A DNA stretch of 64,000 nucleotides from Notospermus geniculatus. Lineage: Eukaryota; Nemertea; Pilidiophora; Heteronemertea; Lineidae. The translations under genes were made by a program, and so were the position numbers. The DNA lies in contig NMRB01000073.1 in NCBI GenBank assembly GCA_002633025.1, positions 464,372-528,371 of the forward strand. The letters are read 5' to 3'. This document shows, piece by piece, positions 32,846 to 43,426 of the stretch (position 1 is its first letter; every line of letters starts with the position of its first letter). The notes beneath the pieces are model-generated. The model was not told where the DNA came from. It ran no database searches and saw nothing but the letters and a program-made list of their open reading frames with translations.

Positions 32846-33253
32846 ATGTCGACCCGAAAGAAAGAAGAGGAGAGAAAGTTCCTTCTAGAGTGTATAGAAC
32901 TGTATAAAGAGCTTCCGGCTCTTTGGAAAATTAAGAGTGATGAATATAGCAATAGAGGAAAAAAGGATCTTGCGTATGAGAAGCTATTGGTAAAATACAG
33001 AGAACGTTTTCAGGATGCTACGAAGGAAGATGTGAAGAAGAAATTCAACGCGCTTCGGACCAACTTCCGAAAGGAGTTGAAGAAGGTTAATGACTCGAAG
33101 AAATCAGGTGCAGGCCGAGACGAACTTTATGAGCCAAGCCTGTGGTATTTCGATGCTATGATGTTTCTCCAAGACCAAGAGACGCCTGCCACATCGCTGA
33201 GCACAATGAAAATCAGCGATGAAGAACTTGCTGAAGACGATGGTAATGATAGA
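32846..33253 (+). CDS. Harbinger MADF/BESS protein, exon 1
   Basis: 136 codons from ATG at 32846 (MSTRKKEEERKFLLECIELY) to GATAGA|GTGAGT, phase 0. Residues about 10-90 form a MADF (Myb/SANT-like) DNA-binding domain: FLLECIELYKELPALWKI, YEKLLVKYRE, VKKKFNALRTNFRKELKKV. In Harbinger elements this partner protein helps the transposase find the ends and enter the nucleus. Its intron (33254-34219) contains the second transposase exon on the other strand. Confidence 0.88.
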
Positions 33254-33365
33254 GTGAGTAATTTATCTTGATTCCTGGATCATTTACACTGGATCATGTT
33301 TATACTGATGGGTCCATATGACTGTCTTAATGTCTTTGCCTGATTTCAAATGCGAAACAACCTTT

Positions 33366-34181
33366 TTACGAAACACGCTCAAGTTGCCACGGAACTGCCC
33401 CCTTTGTACCGAAGTAATTTTTAAACAGGTCCCTCATTGATTTGGAAGTGGCACTGAGGTTTCTATGATGTGTAGATTGCAATCTCTGCAATTCCGTCTG
33501 TGATGCACGCCAATCTGCGTCATGAAGTTCCCGATTCGCGTCTTCCCAGTCGAAGCTTCCTTGGCAACTATACCTGTTGGACTTTCTTCTCAAAAAGTTA
33601 TGCAGGTAACAACACGCTAGTGTGACGGTCTGGGCTTTATCGGGCGAAAGAAGTATTTGTCTTTGAAAGACACCAAATCTCGAAGCAAGGATGCCAAAGG
33701 CATTTTCGACCACTCGACGAGCACGGCTCAAACGATAATTAAAAATTCTTTTTTCAATGTCAAGTTGCCCATTCGCTGGGCTGTACGGCTTTAGTAAGTT
33801 TTCAGTCAATGCAAACGCGTCATCCCCAACGAAAACATATGGCACAGACACGACATCATCCTCGTGCAATTTCTCTGGTTCTGGAATCGCCAGTCCATTC
33901 TCAGCGAGCATTTCACCGAATTTAGTCTGAGCAATCACTCCTCCGTCGGATAAGCGGCCATTGACCCCAACATCAACCATCAAAAATTCATACCGAGCAT
34001 TCACAACTGCCATCATAACGATGCTAAAAAAATTTTTGTAGTTGTAATAAAAAGATCCTGATCCTGGAGGCTTCTTTATTGCGACATGCTTGCCATCAAT
34101 TGCGCCTAGGCAGTGCGGGAAGTTCCAAAGTTCTTCGAAGTCTTGACTCACAGCGGTCCATTCTTCATGATTCTTTGGCAG
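33366..34181 (-). CDS. Harbinger transposase, exon 2
   Basis: 272 codons with stop, after the acceptor ACTTCATTTTCAG. It carries the DDE_4 core: [13 protein letters not shown] (first D), [18 protein letters not shown] (second D) and [16 protein letters not shown] (E), with [17 protein letters not shown] between. Joined in phase 0 to exon 1 (..KSYIQ + LPKNHEEW..). The complete protein is about 410 residues, normal for the family. All three catalytic residues are present. Confidence 0.9.
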   Translation of the reverse strand: MPKNHEEWTAVSQDFEELWNFPHCLGAIDGKHVAIKKPPGSGSFYYNYKNFFSIVMMAVVNARYEFLMVDVGVNGRLSDGGVIAQTKFGEMLAENGLAIPEPEKLHEDDVVSVPYVFVGDDAFALTENLLKPYSPANGQLDIEKRIFNYRLSRARRVVENAFGILASRFGVFQRQILLSPDKAQTVTLACCYLHNFLRRKSNRYSCQGSFDWEDANRELHDADWRASQTELQRLQSTHHRNLSATSKSMRDLFKNYFGTKGAVPWQLERVS

Positions 34182-34219
34182 CTGAAAATGAAGTACATAT
34201 AACATTTATTATCTTTCAG

Positions 34220-34699
34220 GAAGAAGAGGACTTTGAGCATGCGGCTGACCTGGTTGATGAAGTTGATCTGTCAGTTCAAAGCATTTCATCTAACGAAGCT
34301 GACAAGGGTTCGAAATATAAGCGAAAGCGAGTGAGCAAAAGTGGAAATCGAGATGATTTGATATCCCTTGCGTGCACACGGCTGCGTGAACCAGAGAACG
34401 TTAATCTCAGCTTGGCAAAAACTTGGGCGGAGGAACTTTCGCAGATGGATCAGCAACAACAGCTTTTCGCTAAAAAGGCTATTAACGACATTTTGTTTGA
34501 GGGACGCCTGGGAACTCTCCATCGATTCTCTGTGCAAATCAATGCGAATACCGCTCCGCCACAACACAGCAGATCAAGCACACCTATCAGTTACATAAGC
34601 CATGGCTCGTATCCTGGAAGCATCTCCTCCAACGAGAGCATCCATCCCATGGCAGAAGGAAATCCACTCGCAAACTACTTTTCCTCTTTCCAGCCATAA
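34220..34699 (+). CDS. Harbinger MADF/BESS protein, exon 2
   Basis: 159 codons after TATCTTTCAG, starting [20 protein letters not shown]. It contains a basic stretch ([10 protein letters not shown]) and a BESS-like motif ([20 protein letters not shown]), then a Ser/Pro-rich tail ending [12 protein letters not shown] plus BESS is a known pair of DNA-binding and protein-contact modules. The exon lies wholly inside the intron of the antisense transposase gene. Confidence 0.85.
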   Translation, partial: EEEDFEHAADLVDEVDLSVQSISSNEADKGSKYKRKRVSKSGNRDDLISLACTRLREPENVNLSLAKTWAEELSQMDQQQQLFAKKAINDILFEGRLGTLHRFSVQINANTAPPQHSRSSTPISYISHGSYPGSISSNESIHPMAEGNPLANYFSSFQP

Positions 34700-34793
34700 T
34701 ATGATTTCAGTAATCAACTGTAATTAATCTTGCTGTCGTGTTCATGTTACAAGAAGTGTGAGTTGCTAATAAAGAAACACTCGCTGTTATTAC

Positions 34794-35210
34794 CTGTATA
34801 TATGACTTGAGACATTTTATGATCGCCGTACAGGTTTCCATTACAATACGTCCAATTGACTGTGGTGAGATGGCGCTTACGAACTTCAGATCTTCAAAAG
34901 TATCCCCCGTCGCCAGAAAACGCAATGTGATTGATAGACGTTCCATGGGGGAGATTGGGTCGCGCATAACTGTGCTCTTCTTCTCGATATAAGGAGTAAC
35001 TGACCGCAAAAGTTCCTCAAATGATGGCGCATCCATACGGAGGAAGTTCCTATAATCTTCCGGCTCATTTGCCTGGAGTTCTTCAAGAAGCTGGACGTGG
35101 CCAAATTTCGCCCTCTGTGTTAACCAATTTTTTGCCCATTTTTTCCGTTTCTTTCGTGGTTTTTCTTCATCAAGAGCGAAGGCGAAAGCTAGGACTACAG
35201 CTGGGTCCAT
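34794..35210 (-). CDS. Harbinger transposase, exon 1
   Basis: 139 codons from ATG at 35210 (MDPAVVLAFAFALDEEKPRK) to ATACAG|GTAATA, phase 0. A basic patch (KPRKKRKKW) can serve as nuclear signal. A helix-turn-helix-like part follows (SFEELLRSVTPYI, SPMERLSITLRFLATG, ISPQSIGRIVMETCTAI), as in other Harbinger transposases. Confidence 0.9.
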
Positions 35211-35350
35211 CCTTCCAGCGCAATGGCAATCGAGAAAATGAGAAGAATATTGAACAATATTATTGTGCCGTTGGTGTCCAACATTAATTCCATCAATAAT
35301 ATTGCTTCAATATAATTGTCATTCATATTGATCGTGTATGGGCCGCTTTA

Positions 35351-36137
35351 GCAAAGGTTAGCAAACTGTTCTCCCAAGCGTTTCATTGTTCATGTCGTTG
35401 CTGATCATCCGTATGCACGTAGGCCTACATTAATTTCGTGGGATTCCGAACCTCACTTATTGCTCTTTTAAAACCACATGTCAATGAGGACCGTAATCAA
35501 CTGCCTCAAGGTGTCACTAGTGGTTAAAACTATTGAACTGAAAGGGACATTTAAGTGCTGATCAATTTGCCACACAAAAGGCGTCCATTGTATAGGACCT
35601 GATTACTATGTGCCGTCCTCTGTCGTAGTTATGATCCCCATTTAGAAAGTGCCCACGTTCGCCAACGGTATATACAGTGTGTATCAAAAAAGAAAACCAT
35701 GATTAATTTGTTAATTTCTTGGACATGGCTAAATATTTTGGAAATTGGCAAATACCATTTATTACCTAATGATGTCATCTTTCTTATGACACCAAGAAAT
35801 CCAATTTACTGTCACAGATGACTGAGCACGAAGCAGTTCAATCAACCATGTCAGAACTGGTCTTACACCAGCCTAACTCCGACAATTTCCATACCAAAAA
35901 AAGAAGAAAGACCAGTGTGTCCTTAACAAAATTTTTATTCAATGATTTAACATTTGGGTGCTTATTCCTGTCCAAATGCATCTGCTACTTGCTGGATGCT
36001 TCCAGTGCTCAACCACTCTGTTACCACAATACACGCTGCTCAGTTGTAATTGTGGACCATTTCCTTAAGCCCTACCTCCCTTCAGTCACTTCGTATCTTA
36101 AGGACACCAAGGATTTTCTCAGCAAGGTGCGTGACTT
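35351..36137. other. Spacer between the two Harbinger copies
   Basis: Positions 35351-35672 hold nothing I recognise. Positions 35673-35868 are a dispersed repeat (GTGTATCAAAAAAGAAAACC start) found inverted at 40788-41003. Positions 35869-36137 carry an open frame without a known motif, unrelated to the transposon, joined abruptly to the truncated copy at 36138. Confidence 0.6.
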
Positions 36138-36498
36138 AGTCCCCAACGAAAACATATGGCACAGACACGACATCATCCTCGTGCAATTTCTCTGGTTCTG
36201 GAATCGCGAGTCCATTCTCAGCGAGCATTTCACCGAATTTAGTCTGAGCTATCACTCCTCCGTCGGATACGCGGCCATTGACCCCAACATCAACCATCAA
36301 AAATTCATACCGAGCATTCACAACTGCCATCATAACGATGCTAAAAAAATTTTTGTAGTTGTAATAAAAAGATCCTGATCCTGGAGGCTTCTTTATTGCG
36401 ACATGCTTGCCGTCAATTGCGCCTAGGCAGTGCGGGAAGTTCCAAAGTTCTTCGAAGTCTTGACTCACAGCGGTCCGTTCTTCATGATTCTTTGGCAG
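36138..36498 (-). pseudogene. Truncated Harbinger transposase, exon 2 remnant
   Basis: It carries the first D (GAIDGKHV) to VPYVFVGD and is then cut off at the junction near 36138; the last catalytic residue is absent. Changes from copy 1 include W to R in NHEERTAV and L to V in GRVSDGG. Its exon 1 partner at 37113-37529 is intact. Confidence 0.85.
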
Positions 36499-36536
36499 CT
36501 GAAAATGAAGTACATATAACATTTATTATCTTTCAG

Positions 36537-37018
36537 GAAGAACAGGACTTTGAGCATGCCGCTGACCTGGTTGATGAAGTTGATCTGTCAGTTCAAAGCA
36601 TTTCATCTAACGAAGCTGACAAGGGTTCGAAATATAAGCGAAAGCGAGTGAGTGCAAAAGTGGAAATCGAGATGATTTGATATCCCTTGCGTGCACACGG
36701 CTGCGTGAACCAGAGAACGTTAATCTCAGCTTGGCAAAAACTTGGGCGGAGGAACTTTCGCAGATGGATCAGCAACAACAGCTTTTCGCTAAAAAGGCTA
36801 TTAACGACATTTTGTTTGAGGGACGCCTGGGAACTCTCCATCGATTCTCTGTGCAAATCAATGCGAATACCGCTCCGCCACAACACAGCAGATCAAGCAC
36901 ACCTATCAGTTACATAAGCCATGGCTCGTATCCTGGAAGCATCTCCTCCAACGAGAGCATCCATCCCATGGCAGAAGGAAATCCACTCGCAAACTACTTT
37001 TCCTCTTTCCAGCCATAA
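36537..37018 (+). pseudogene. Harbinger MADF protein exon 2, second copy
   Basis: Same as 34220-34699 but with two extra bases near 36652 (GTGAGTGCAAAAG), which shift the frame after the basic stretch. MADF exon 1 is missing on this copy, so no DNA-binding domain can be made. Confidence 0.85.
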
Positions 37019-37112
37019 TATGATTTCAGTAATCAACTGTAATTAATCTTGCTGTCGTGTTCATGTTACAAGAAGTGTGAGTTGCTAATAAAGAAACACT
37101 CGCTGTTATTAC

Positions 37113-37529
37113 CTGTATATATGACTTGAGACATTTTATGATCGCCGTACAGGTTTCCATTACAATACGTCCAATTGACTGTGGTGAGATGGCGCTTACG
37201 AACTTCAGATCTTCAAAAGTATCCCCCGTCGCCAGAAAACGCAATGTGATTGATAGACGTTCCATGGGGGAGATTGGGTCGCGCATAACTGTGCTCTTCT
37301 TCTCGATATAAGGAGTAACTGACCGCAAAAGTTCCTCAAATGATGGCGCATCCATACGGAGGAAGTTCCTATAATCTTCCGGCTCATTTGCCTGGAGTTC
37401 TTCAAGAAGCTGGACGTGGCCAAATTTCGCCCTCTGTGTTAACCAATTTTTTGCCCATTTTTTCCGTTTCTTTCGTGGTTTTTCTTCATCAAGAGCGAAG
37501 GCGAAAGCTAGGACTACAGCTGGGTCCAT
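37113..37529 (-). pseudogene. Harbinger transposase exon 1, second copy
   Basis: The deduced residues are the same as exon 1 at 34794-35210, with the donor kept. It can only splice to a truncated exon 2 here, so no complete transposase can arise from this copy. Confidence 0.85.
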
Positions 37530-38412
37530 CCTTCCAGCGCAATGGCAATCGAGAAAATGAGAAGAATATTGAACAATATTATTGTGCCGTTGGTGTCCAA
37601 CATTAATTCCATCAATAATATTGCTTCAATATAATAGTCATTCATATTGATCGTGTATGGGCCGCTTTACATTCCTCTGTTCGAAATTGGATTTCTTTAT
37701 TACATTGTAAAAATTCACACAATGTTATGTATGGGTTATTGCATCAAGGTCAGATTACATAGGCCTAGAATACAAAATGGCGATTTCGTAGTCAGAGAAG
37801 GACACCCGTGTGTGTGTATTTTTTCGTGTTTTCCTGCATTAGAACGGATAAAGTCACACGCTTATCACATCCTGAAAGGTTGGTTACATTCATTACTTTT
37901 CATTAGTCGGTGTAATTAGTTTTATCGAGTACTGTGGTTGACCTGCTAGGCCTTCTCAATTGACCTTGGCCTCGCCCTTCTTTGTCCGTGCAATCCAACA
38001 ATGTTGGCGTATGGAACGTTCCGGCCCGCTCCCAGTCCAAATGTACTGAAAATTCAATTATCATTTTCGTAATGCCTGCGTGTAGCCTATTTCTCGTTTT
38101 ATCCTTCTAACTAATGTTTATTTTGTTTTGTTTGCAGTGATTGTGATGCGTACATTGATGCCTCGTGTACTGCCGTGTACAGTGTTCGTGTACTTTCATA
38201 CGAGGCCATGATGCGACTCCTTCGCCGATGGGATTTGGAATACGCTGGCGCCACCACGAGTCTATTGGGTTTGGAGAGACATTCAAAACATGGCGGACGG
38301 GCGTTTGGAACATGGCGGATGGGGACTTGTTTGACATTTAAGCCGCGCGATGGCGCGGCTTATTTTTTAAAACCTCCCGTGCGCTGCTTTTAACGATCTA
38401 GTTCAGCTTTAA

Positions 38413-38620
38413 CGTCCACAGATTGAGTAGTGTTTGATGGATTTGAAGGAGGCCAGGTAGATTTAGGTAGATTTAGCGGAATCAGCAGACCTGGCGGATT
38501 TAGCGGATTCTGTATAAAATTGAATTTAATTCAATGATGAATGGAAACTAATTAAGTACTAGCCAAACCCGTGCTCCGCACGGAGAGTAGTAGGCCTAAA
38601 TGATTGTTAAGTCATGTTGG
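38413..38620. other. Intron 3: no gene recognised
   Basis: A short stretch with GATTTAG-rich imperfect repeats (AGGTAGATTTAGGTAGATTT). Nothing else seen. Confidence 0.5.
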
Positions 38621-39185
38621 GTGGAACGTTCTGACCACGTGCTCCGTCCATTACCAATTGATGACGTCATTTGATGGCGTCAGCGCTTGAAAATCAATTC
38701 CAAGAATTGATGCTGTGCGATTGATGATCTCAAAAATGGATGCTGCGCGACGTCACGTCAAGTTACCATGATTACGTCCAAAACGACGTCTGCACGCACG
38801 TGACGTCATCAGCGCTGTGACGTCATGGGATGAATGTTCTGACCACGTGCTCCGTCCATTACCCATTGCTGACGTCATTTGATGACGTCAGTGCACGAAT
38901 ACCATCGGCAGCGTGACGTTGCTATGGGTGACGTCACAAACCTGATGCTGTGCGATTGATGACCTCACAAATGGATGCTTGTCGACGTCACGTCAAGTTA
39001 CCATGGTTACGTCCAAAACAACGTCTGCACGCACGTGACGTCATCAGTGATGTGACGTCATGTTGGATGGAACGTTCTGAGCACGTGCTCCGTCCATTAC
39101 CCATTGATGACGTCATTTGATGACGTCAGTGCACGAATACCATCGGCAGCGCGACGTTGCTATGGGTGACGTCACAAACTCTAGA
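38621..39185. repeat. Tandem array rich in TGACGTCA
   Basis: Three units of about 205-240 bp start ACGTTCTGACCACGTGCTCC (38627, about 38832, about 39071). Each has several TGACGTCA palindromes (CRE/ATF core) and a CACGTG. I count at least ten TGACGTCA in 560 bp. The last two units share GTGCACGAATACCATCGGCA and TTGCTATGGGTGACGTCACA. No coding frame. Confidence 0.85.
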
Positions 39186-39524
39186 AACTGCTTCAAACAC
39201 CCGTTTCGAAAAATCACTTATATAGGTGCGATGTGATAAATTTTTCCAATTTTTTTGGTGCCATTCCAATCATATAGACTTTGGAATAACGTATGCCAAA
39301 TATCACGTCATTCGAGTCAGGAATAAGAACGGAGATAGAGTTACAAAAAAAACCGATTCGGAAATCTCTATACAATAAAAGGGAAAGCGTGAATTTTTGT
39401 TAGCAGATTCCTCAAAATGTGTGCGAGTTACACGAAACATCTTGGCTGTAAACGGCACTCCGTAGTTCACTGAGTAAAATGATATATTTGTCGTCGGAGA
39501 AAAAGCATCACAAGGTTGACTTTA
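39186..39524. other. Intron 3: no gene recognised
   Basis: Unique-looking, AT-rich sequence between the array and the foldback. Nothing seen. Confidence 0.5.
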
Positions 39525-40023
39525 TGGGGATTTTCTTTCGCGAGTTCGTCACTGTTTCGAGTGCTGGGAACCCGCGTTCGTGACGTCACGGGATACCAGT
39601 TCCCATGGTAACGCCAATCAGCGTCGGCCGTATCAGCTTCCTCATACGTCACGGATCAGCCCGTCGTCGACACGTGTGACGTCAGTCATTCAGTGATGAC
39701 GTCGTCACGTCCCAACGGTACACTGAATGACTGACGTCATACGTCGTCAACCGAGAATTAACAGGGTCTATCTGCATTTTTTACTTGACCCTAACTTCCT
39801 GTGCTTATAAGGGACTAAAAGCACAGAGAATTTGGGTCAAGTTAAAAATGCAGTTAGACCCTGTTAATTCTCGGTTGACGACGTGTCGACGACGGGCTGA
39901 TTTGTGACGTATGAGGATGTTGATTTGGACGACGCTTGATTGGCGATACCATGGGAACTGGGTATCCCGTGACGTCATGGGCGCGGTTTCCCCAGCACTC
40001 GAAACAGTGACGAAATCGACGAA
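39525..40023. mobile_element. Foldback element with TGACGTCA arms
   Basis: Left arm about 39525-39665 plus 39740-39800, right arm about 39830-40023. Shared blocks are GACGTCACGGGATACC, AGTTCCCATGGTA, GCCCGTCGTCGACACGT and GAGAATTAACAGGGTCTA. A smaller palindrome (GTGACGTCAGTCATTCAGTG and inverse, 39680-39740) interrupts the left arm only, so it was inserted later. Confidence 0.75.
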
Positions 40024-40500
40024 AGAATACAGGTCATCACCACGGAAACCTGGGTTTATATGACGTCATGTTGTCACACGCCGTGCAACTGACACTCATG
40101 TCGCTCGCCGCATCCCTGTGAACTGCAGCTGTCCCGCCGATTTGTGATTGGGGATACCATTGTGAGTGGTGAATTCTCTGGCCAGAATGTCATGATTCCT
40201 CGAATACCACTTCTTCCAAGTGTGACTGCAGCGATCATCGCCACGGCAACGTAGGATCATCTGAAATGTCTGATGCATGATTCCAGTTCCTTGAATAGCC
40301 TACCACGTCTTCGAACCGACGGGCCCAGACGGGGCCTATGTCCACAACGCCATGAGCCGCATTAGCTTTCAACATCACTGGCGATTTTCTTTTGCCGATT
40401 TCGTCATATATCAACATCCTCACACAAACTAGCCCGTCATCGACATTCCAGCGGCCACCCGTGGGGCTTGGTCGCTATTCTTTCCTTAATTGCTTGTTTG
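40024..40500. other. Intron 3: no gene recognised
   Basis: Partly repeats words from the neighbouring foldback (GGGGATACCATT, GATTTCGTCA, AGCCCGTCATCGACA), so it is probably decayed sequence of the same family. Confidence 0.45.
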
Positions 40501-40645
40501 TCCTGTCTACACAGGTTATGTAGTTCTATCGGGTTTCAACTCAGTCTTTTCTAGAGTTTCAGATTGTAAAGTTCCACTTGAAAAAGACCCCGGTTGGGGT
40601 CGAAAATTCGTGAATTCTGGAGATTGACTTCTTGTTTATTATCAT
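40501..40645 (+). repeat. Penelope pLTR fragment
   Basis: Same as 19110-19239, with extra 3' sequence (GAATTCTGGAGATTGACTTC) that recurs at 60085-60115. It has the GACCCC-GGTT-GGGGTC hairpin followed by GAAA. Confidence 0.72.
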
Positions 40646-40787
40646 CTGCTCAGTTGTAAGGTGCATTTTGCTGGTCTGAGAAAATGAGCAACCTTACCAA
40701 CTTTTAAGAAGTGTGAAATGTGTAACATACAGATGATTGCATAATTTGCAAGCCCAGCAAAAGCCCTGCACTGGCCAGCCAAAGTTC

Positions 40788-41003
40788 GTTACCAAAACTG
40801 GTGCAAGACCAGTTCTGACATGGTTGATTGAACGGCTTTGCGCTCAGTCATCTGTGACAGTAAATTGGATTTCTCGGTGTCATAAGAAAGAGGACATCAT
40901 CAGGTACATGTAATAAATGGTGTTTGCCAATTTCCAAAATAGCCATGTCCAAGAAATTAACAAATTAATATCGGTTTCCTTTTTTTTATACACACTGTAG
41001 TGT
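40788..41003 (-). repeat. Dispersed repeat, retroelement-like end
   Basis: Inverted match to 35673-35868 (AACTGGT-TTACACCAG, CATGTCCAAGAAATTAACAA, TATACACAC). Neither copy has a coding frame. The shared end GTGTATCAAAAAAGAAA may be the 3' end of a non-LTR element. Confidence 0.6.
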
Positions 41004-41089
41004 AAAACATAGGCCCTACTGTGCTCTATCTGAATACAATAGACTCGCTCCGTCTGCAGTTTTTTTTTCTATGTGTGCTGAAAAATAAG

Positions 41090-41213
41090 CGCCGTATTCT
41101 TGAAGCTACCTGAACTCTAAGGTTTACCTTTAGCTGTTTTTTGCAGGACGGAATACAAAAGCTTAAAGTGTAGCTTAGGGTTTAAGAGGCTTCTAGAATA
41201 CGGGCCAATGTTT
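41090..41213. mobile_element. Short hairpin MITE
   Basis: Inverted ends GCCGTATTCTTGAAGC and GCTTCTAGAATACGGGCC with inner TAAGGTTTACCTTTAGC matches. A related GGGCCGTATTC end is used by the foldback at 55564. Confidence 0.6.
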
Positions 41214-42440
41214 TGATTCTCCGAAGTACGTGTTACATGTATTGGGCATGGATTTTGGGGACCTTCACGAGGCGATGAAAATTTAATACTGAAGCGATTT
41301 AAGTTTTGACTGCCTCCAGGGCTTGAGTCTAGACAGGTCAGCCACAAATGCGAACCACAATGATTCCACTTATTTTCATGTTATCAATGTACGATTCTGG
41401 ACGAATGGGGCGGGTGAGTGAAACGTACGGCGCGCAGCGCCCACGAAGATAAGTGTCGCCCCCAACGGTTGATATGCCATCCTACCACCATATACTATAG
41501 CGATCGGCAAGTCATGGAGCTACAGCCCAAACGGCGAATACCTGGTCGGGGCCGGTGTTGGTGATCGACAGTGTATGTGGTCATATGCCAAAAATAAATT
41601 TTTCAGCATCCCAGCTCCTCTGGTTAATTAACGGCGCTAATTAGCAACTTCCTTCAAAATCATTTCCCGCCAAACCTTACTTCCACCAGCTGCCGCCGGG
41701 GGCGTGTGCGCAGTGAGGAATCTCTCCCCTGTGCTAAAAATGACATGTGTACATGGAATGCTGCATGATCCGATTTCCGAGCTCTGTGAGGTCGTATAAT
41801 TCATTAATACGATAGGTGCAGTTGGAAGGGAGGACGGCAAAAGTTCAAGCATATAATCTAGCGCGTAATTCACGAATTTTATTGTCCCCATACACTTTTT
41901 CATACGCCAAAATCCTACGCGTACCGGTAGCACAGTTCACCGGTCATCAGTCATGCATGTATCATTGTATCCCTGTGCTAGTGAGCATGCAGATGACGTG
42001 TGTGCCGTGATCATACACTGTGTTGGCATGCATTAGGCCTACTGTACTGTAGTCCAGCCTGACATCTCTAAGTTCAAGCAGCCCACCTGTTATTCATAAA
42101 TCAGTGGTAGGCCTAACAGGAAGGGTTCAGCACAGACGATGAATTGCTGCTAAAATAAAAGTGCATTCTGCAGATGGGCTGTGAGCAGCCCAGCTGCAGA
42201 ATGCACTTTTATTCACAAACCTCAGGTACAACTATTGCAGTCTATCAATTCAGCTACTTGGCCTAGTATTCATGTTTCTCTTTTTCATCTATTTCAGAAT
42301 TTGGCACTTGTTTTCTGCAAACGCGATTTGCTTCCTGCAACACATTATTTAGTGCAAACGGACTTTCGCAGCTTCAGCGCAACAACCTCTTCCGGTACCA
42401 CCCACATCTACACACCGTATAGGCTTAAATCTATACCTAG
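41214..42440. other. End of intron 3
   Basis: No gene recognised. It contains a strong hairpin at 42154-42213 (AAAAGTGCATTCTGCAGATG and inverse). A fine pyrimidine tract plus CAG at 42297 would be a good acceptor, but frames after it stop in the relevant phase. Confidence 0.5.
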
Positions 42441-42658
42441 CACCTCTCTTTCACTTCACTGGATGTGTTGATTATACACGAGTGGCTGCTTACGTCAGGT
42501 CACCCCTGGAGTGTTGTCTTCGTTGCGTTAACACTAACAATTGTCAACTATTTTCGTATCGGCCGGACGTTTTTAAAACTAACTGCCGTGTTGCAAGACA
42601 AATAGAAAATTGCAACGAGACAAGAAGCAGAGGTGGAGTGGTACTGTGGTCAATGAAG
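42441..42658 (+). CDS. LamG/PAN secreted protein, PAN/apple exon
   Basis: The frame APLFHFTGCVDYTRVAAYVR-SPLECCLRCVNTNNCQLFSY ends in CNETRSRGGVVLWSMK. Spacing of cysteines and the SPLECCLRC..NC.LFSY pattern are those of a PAN/apple domain, which binds proteins or sugars outside the cell. The acceptor (ACCTAG) fits phase 1 from exon 3, but other AGs at 42371 and 42377 also fit. The best donor (AAG|GTAAAT, 42659) ends in phase 0, whereas exon 5 needs phase 1. Either a weak donor at 42633 is used or an exon is missing from my model. Confidence 0.6.
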
Positions 42659-43422
42659 GTAAATTTTGTTGCTAACGGAAGGGACTCTTATCATGGTTTT
42701 AGAGGTTTCTGCTTGATGAATGACATGCATGGATCATTTAGTTGTAAGGATGAGCCTTGATAGCTGAGTTGTTTTCACGGCGTTTATCAAGCGACGGGTC
42801 GCTAGTTAGAGTCCAGCCCAGTGTAGCAGAAACTATTGGCCGGCGATACAGATTACGGGCAATCTGTATTTAGGGCAAGAATTTTCACCGGCCTTATGGG
42901 ATTTATCATCCCTGGCTTTTAACGTCCGTCGCATGGTATAGTAGCGCTGATTATCGGTTAATGTCGTCCTGGGTTTAACAGAAATAATATACCCATGTTC
43001 AACTCGTCGGGGGGTAAGAAATGTGCAACAAAATATTATGGATAATGCTGTTGAGGATGAAAATATATGCAGGCTGTTCGCAGATAAGTTTGAGAAAATA
43101 CCGCAGAGTCGGTTCTATAACATCAATCCATAATTCACGTTTAGCAATGCCCATTTTACTACGTAGTGGTCACATGTTGGTAAAGACTGACATTCGTGAG
43201 GGGGATTTGAATAGGCCGTCAGTACTAGGCGCTACTTACGGATTGTGGTTTCATGGAATAGAGATCCATTTCACCATGCATTCAAGAATTCCACGGCTCT
43301 GTTGTCAGTGGTTGACAAAAGCTTTGGAGTTTGCGTGCGTGAGTGCATTCTTTATTGATACAAGTTCTATACTGCGGCATCTGACTGACAACATAGGCCT
43401 AGTGACATCCCCACCTCATGTC
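42659..43422. other. Intron 4, first part
   Basis: It contains a stub of the GTCGTCCTGGGT MITE family (about 42957-42975) and a frame without known motifs (43021-43423). No gene called. Confidence 0.45.
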
Positions 43423-43426
43423 TTAA

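Larger units (their letters stand above)
32607..35347. mobile_element. PIF/Harbinger DNA transposon, complete copy
   Basis: A 2,741-bp element with ends AGCGGCCCATACACGATCAA and complement, flanked by TTA at 32604-32606 and 35348-35350, the usual Harbinger target duplication. It carries the two typical genes: an IS5-like DDE transposase (- strand) and a Myb/SANT-like MADF protein (+ strand), each with one intron. All reading frames and splice sites look intact, so this copy may be active or recently active. Confidence 0.93.
36138..37666. mobile_element. PIF/Harbinger, truncated second copy
   Basis: It repeats 33818-35347 at about 99% identity by eye, but lacks the left end, MADF exon 1 and the C-terminal half of the transposase. 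It ends AGCGGCCC-reversed at 37666 followed by TTA (37667-37669) and the right arm of element C. A two-base insertion is visible near 36652. Confidence 0.9.
31893..38408. mobile_element. TTAA-type inverted-repeat element C, copy 2
   Basis: Left part 31893-32606 and right part 37667-38408 are the inverted arms of the same element as 13573-15603 (AGCTGAACTAGATCGTTAAA ends). It is bounded by TTAA at 31889-31892 and 38409-38412. The original element of about 1.45 kb is split by Harbinger DNA of 5,060 bp. A conserved GCCGCGC.ATGGCGCGGC palindrome sits near both ends. Confidence 0.88.

Noticed and set aside
35818-36378. 186-codon + strand ORF
   Set aside because: The second half is antisense to the Harbinger transposase and the first half is dispersed repeat.
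38621-39185. CRISPR-like array
   Set aside because: Units are long, diverged, tandem without spacers, and the genome is eukaryotic; it is a satellite-type array.
42298-42440. Extension of the PAN exon to the fine acceptor at 42297
   Set aside because: In the phase required by exon 3 the frame meets a stop before the PAN domain frame.
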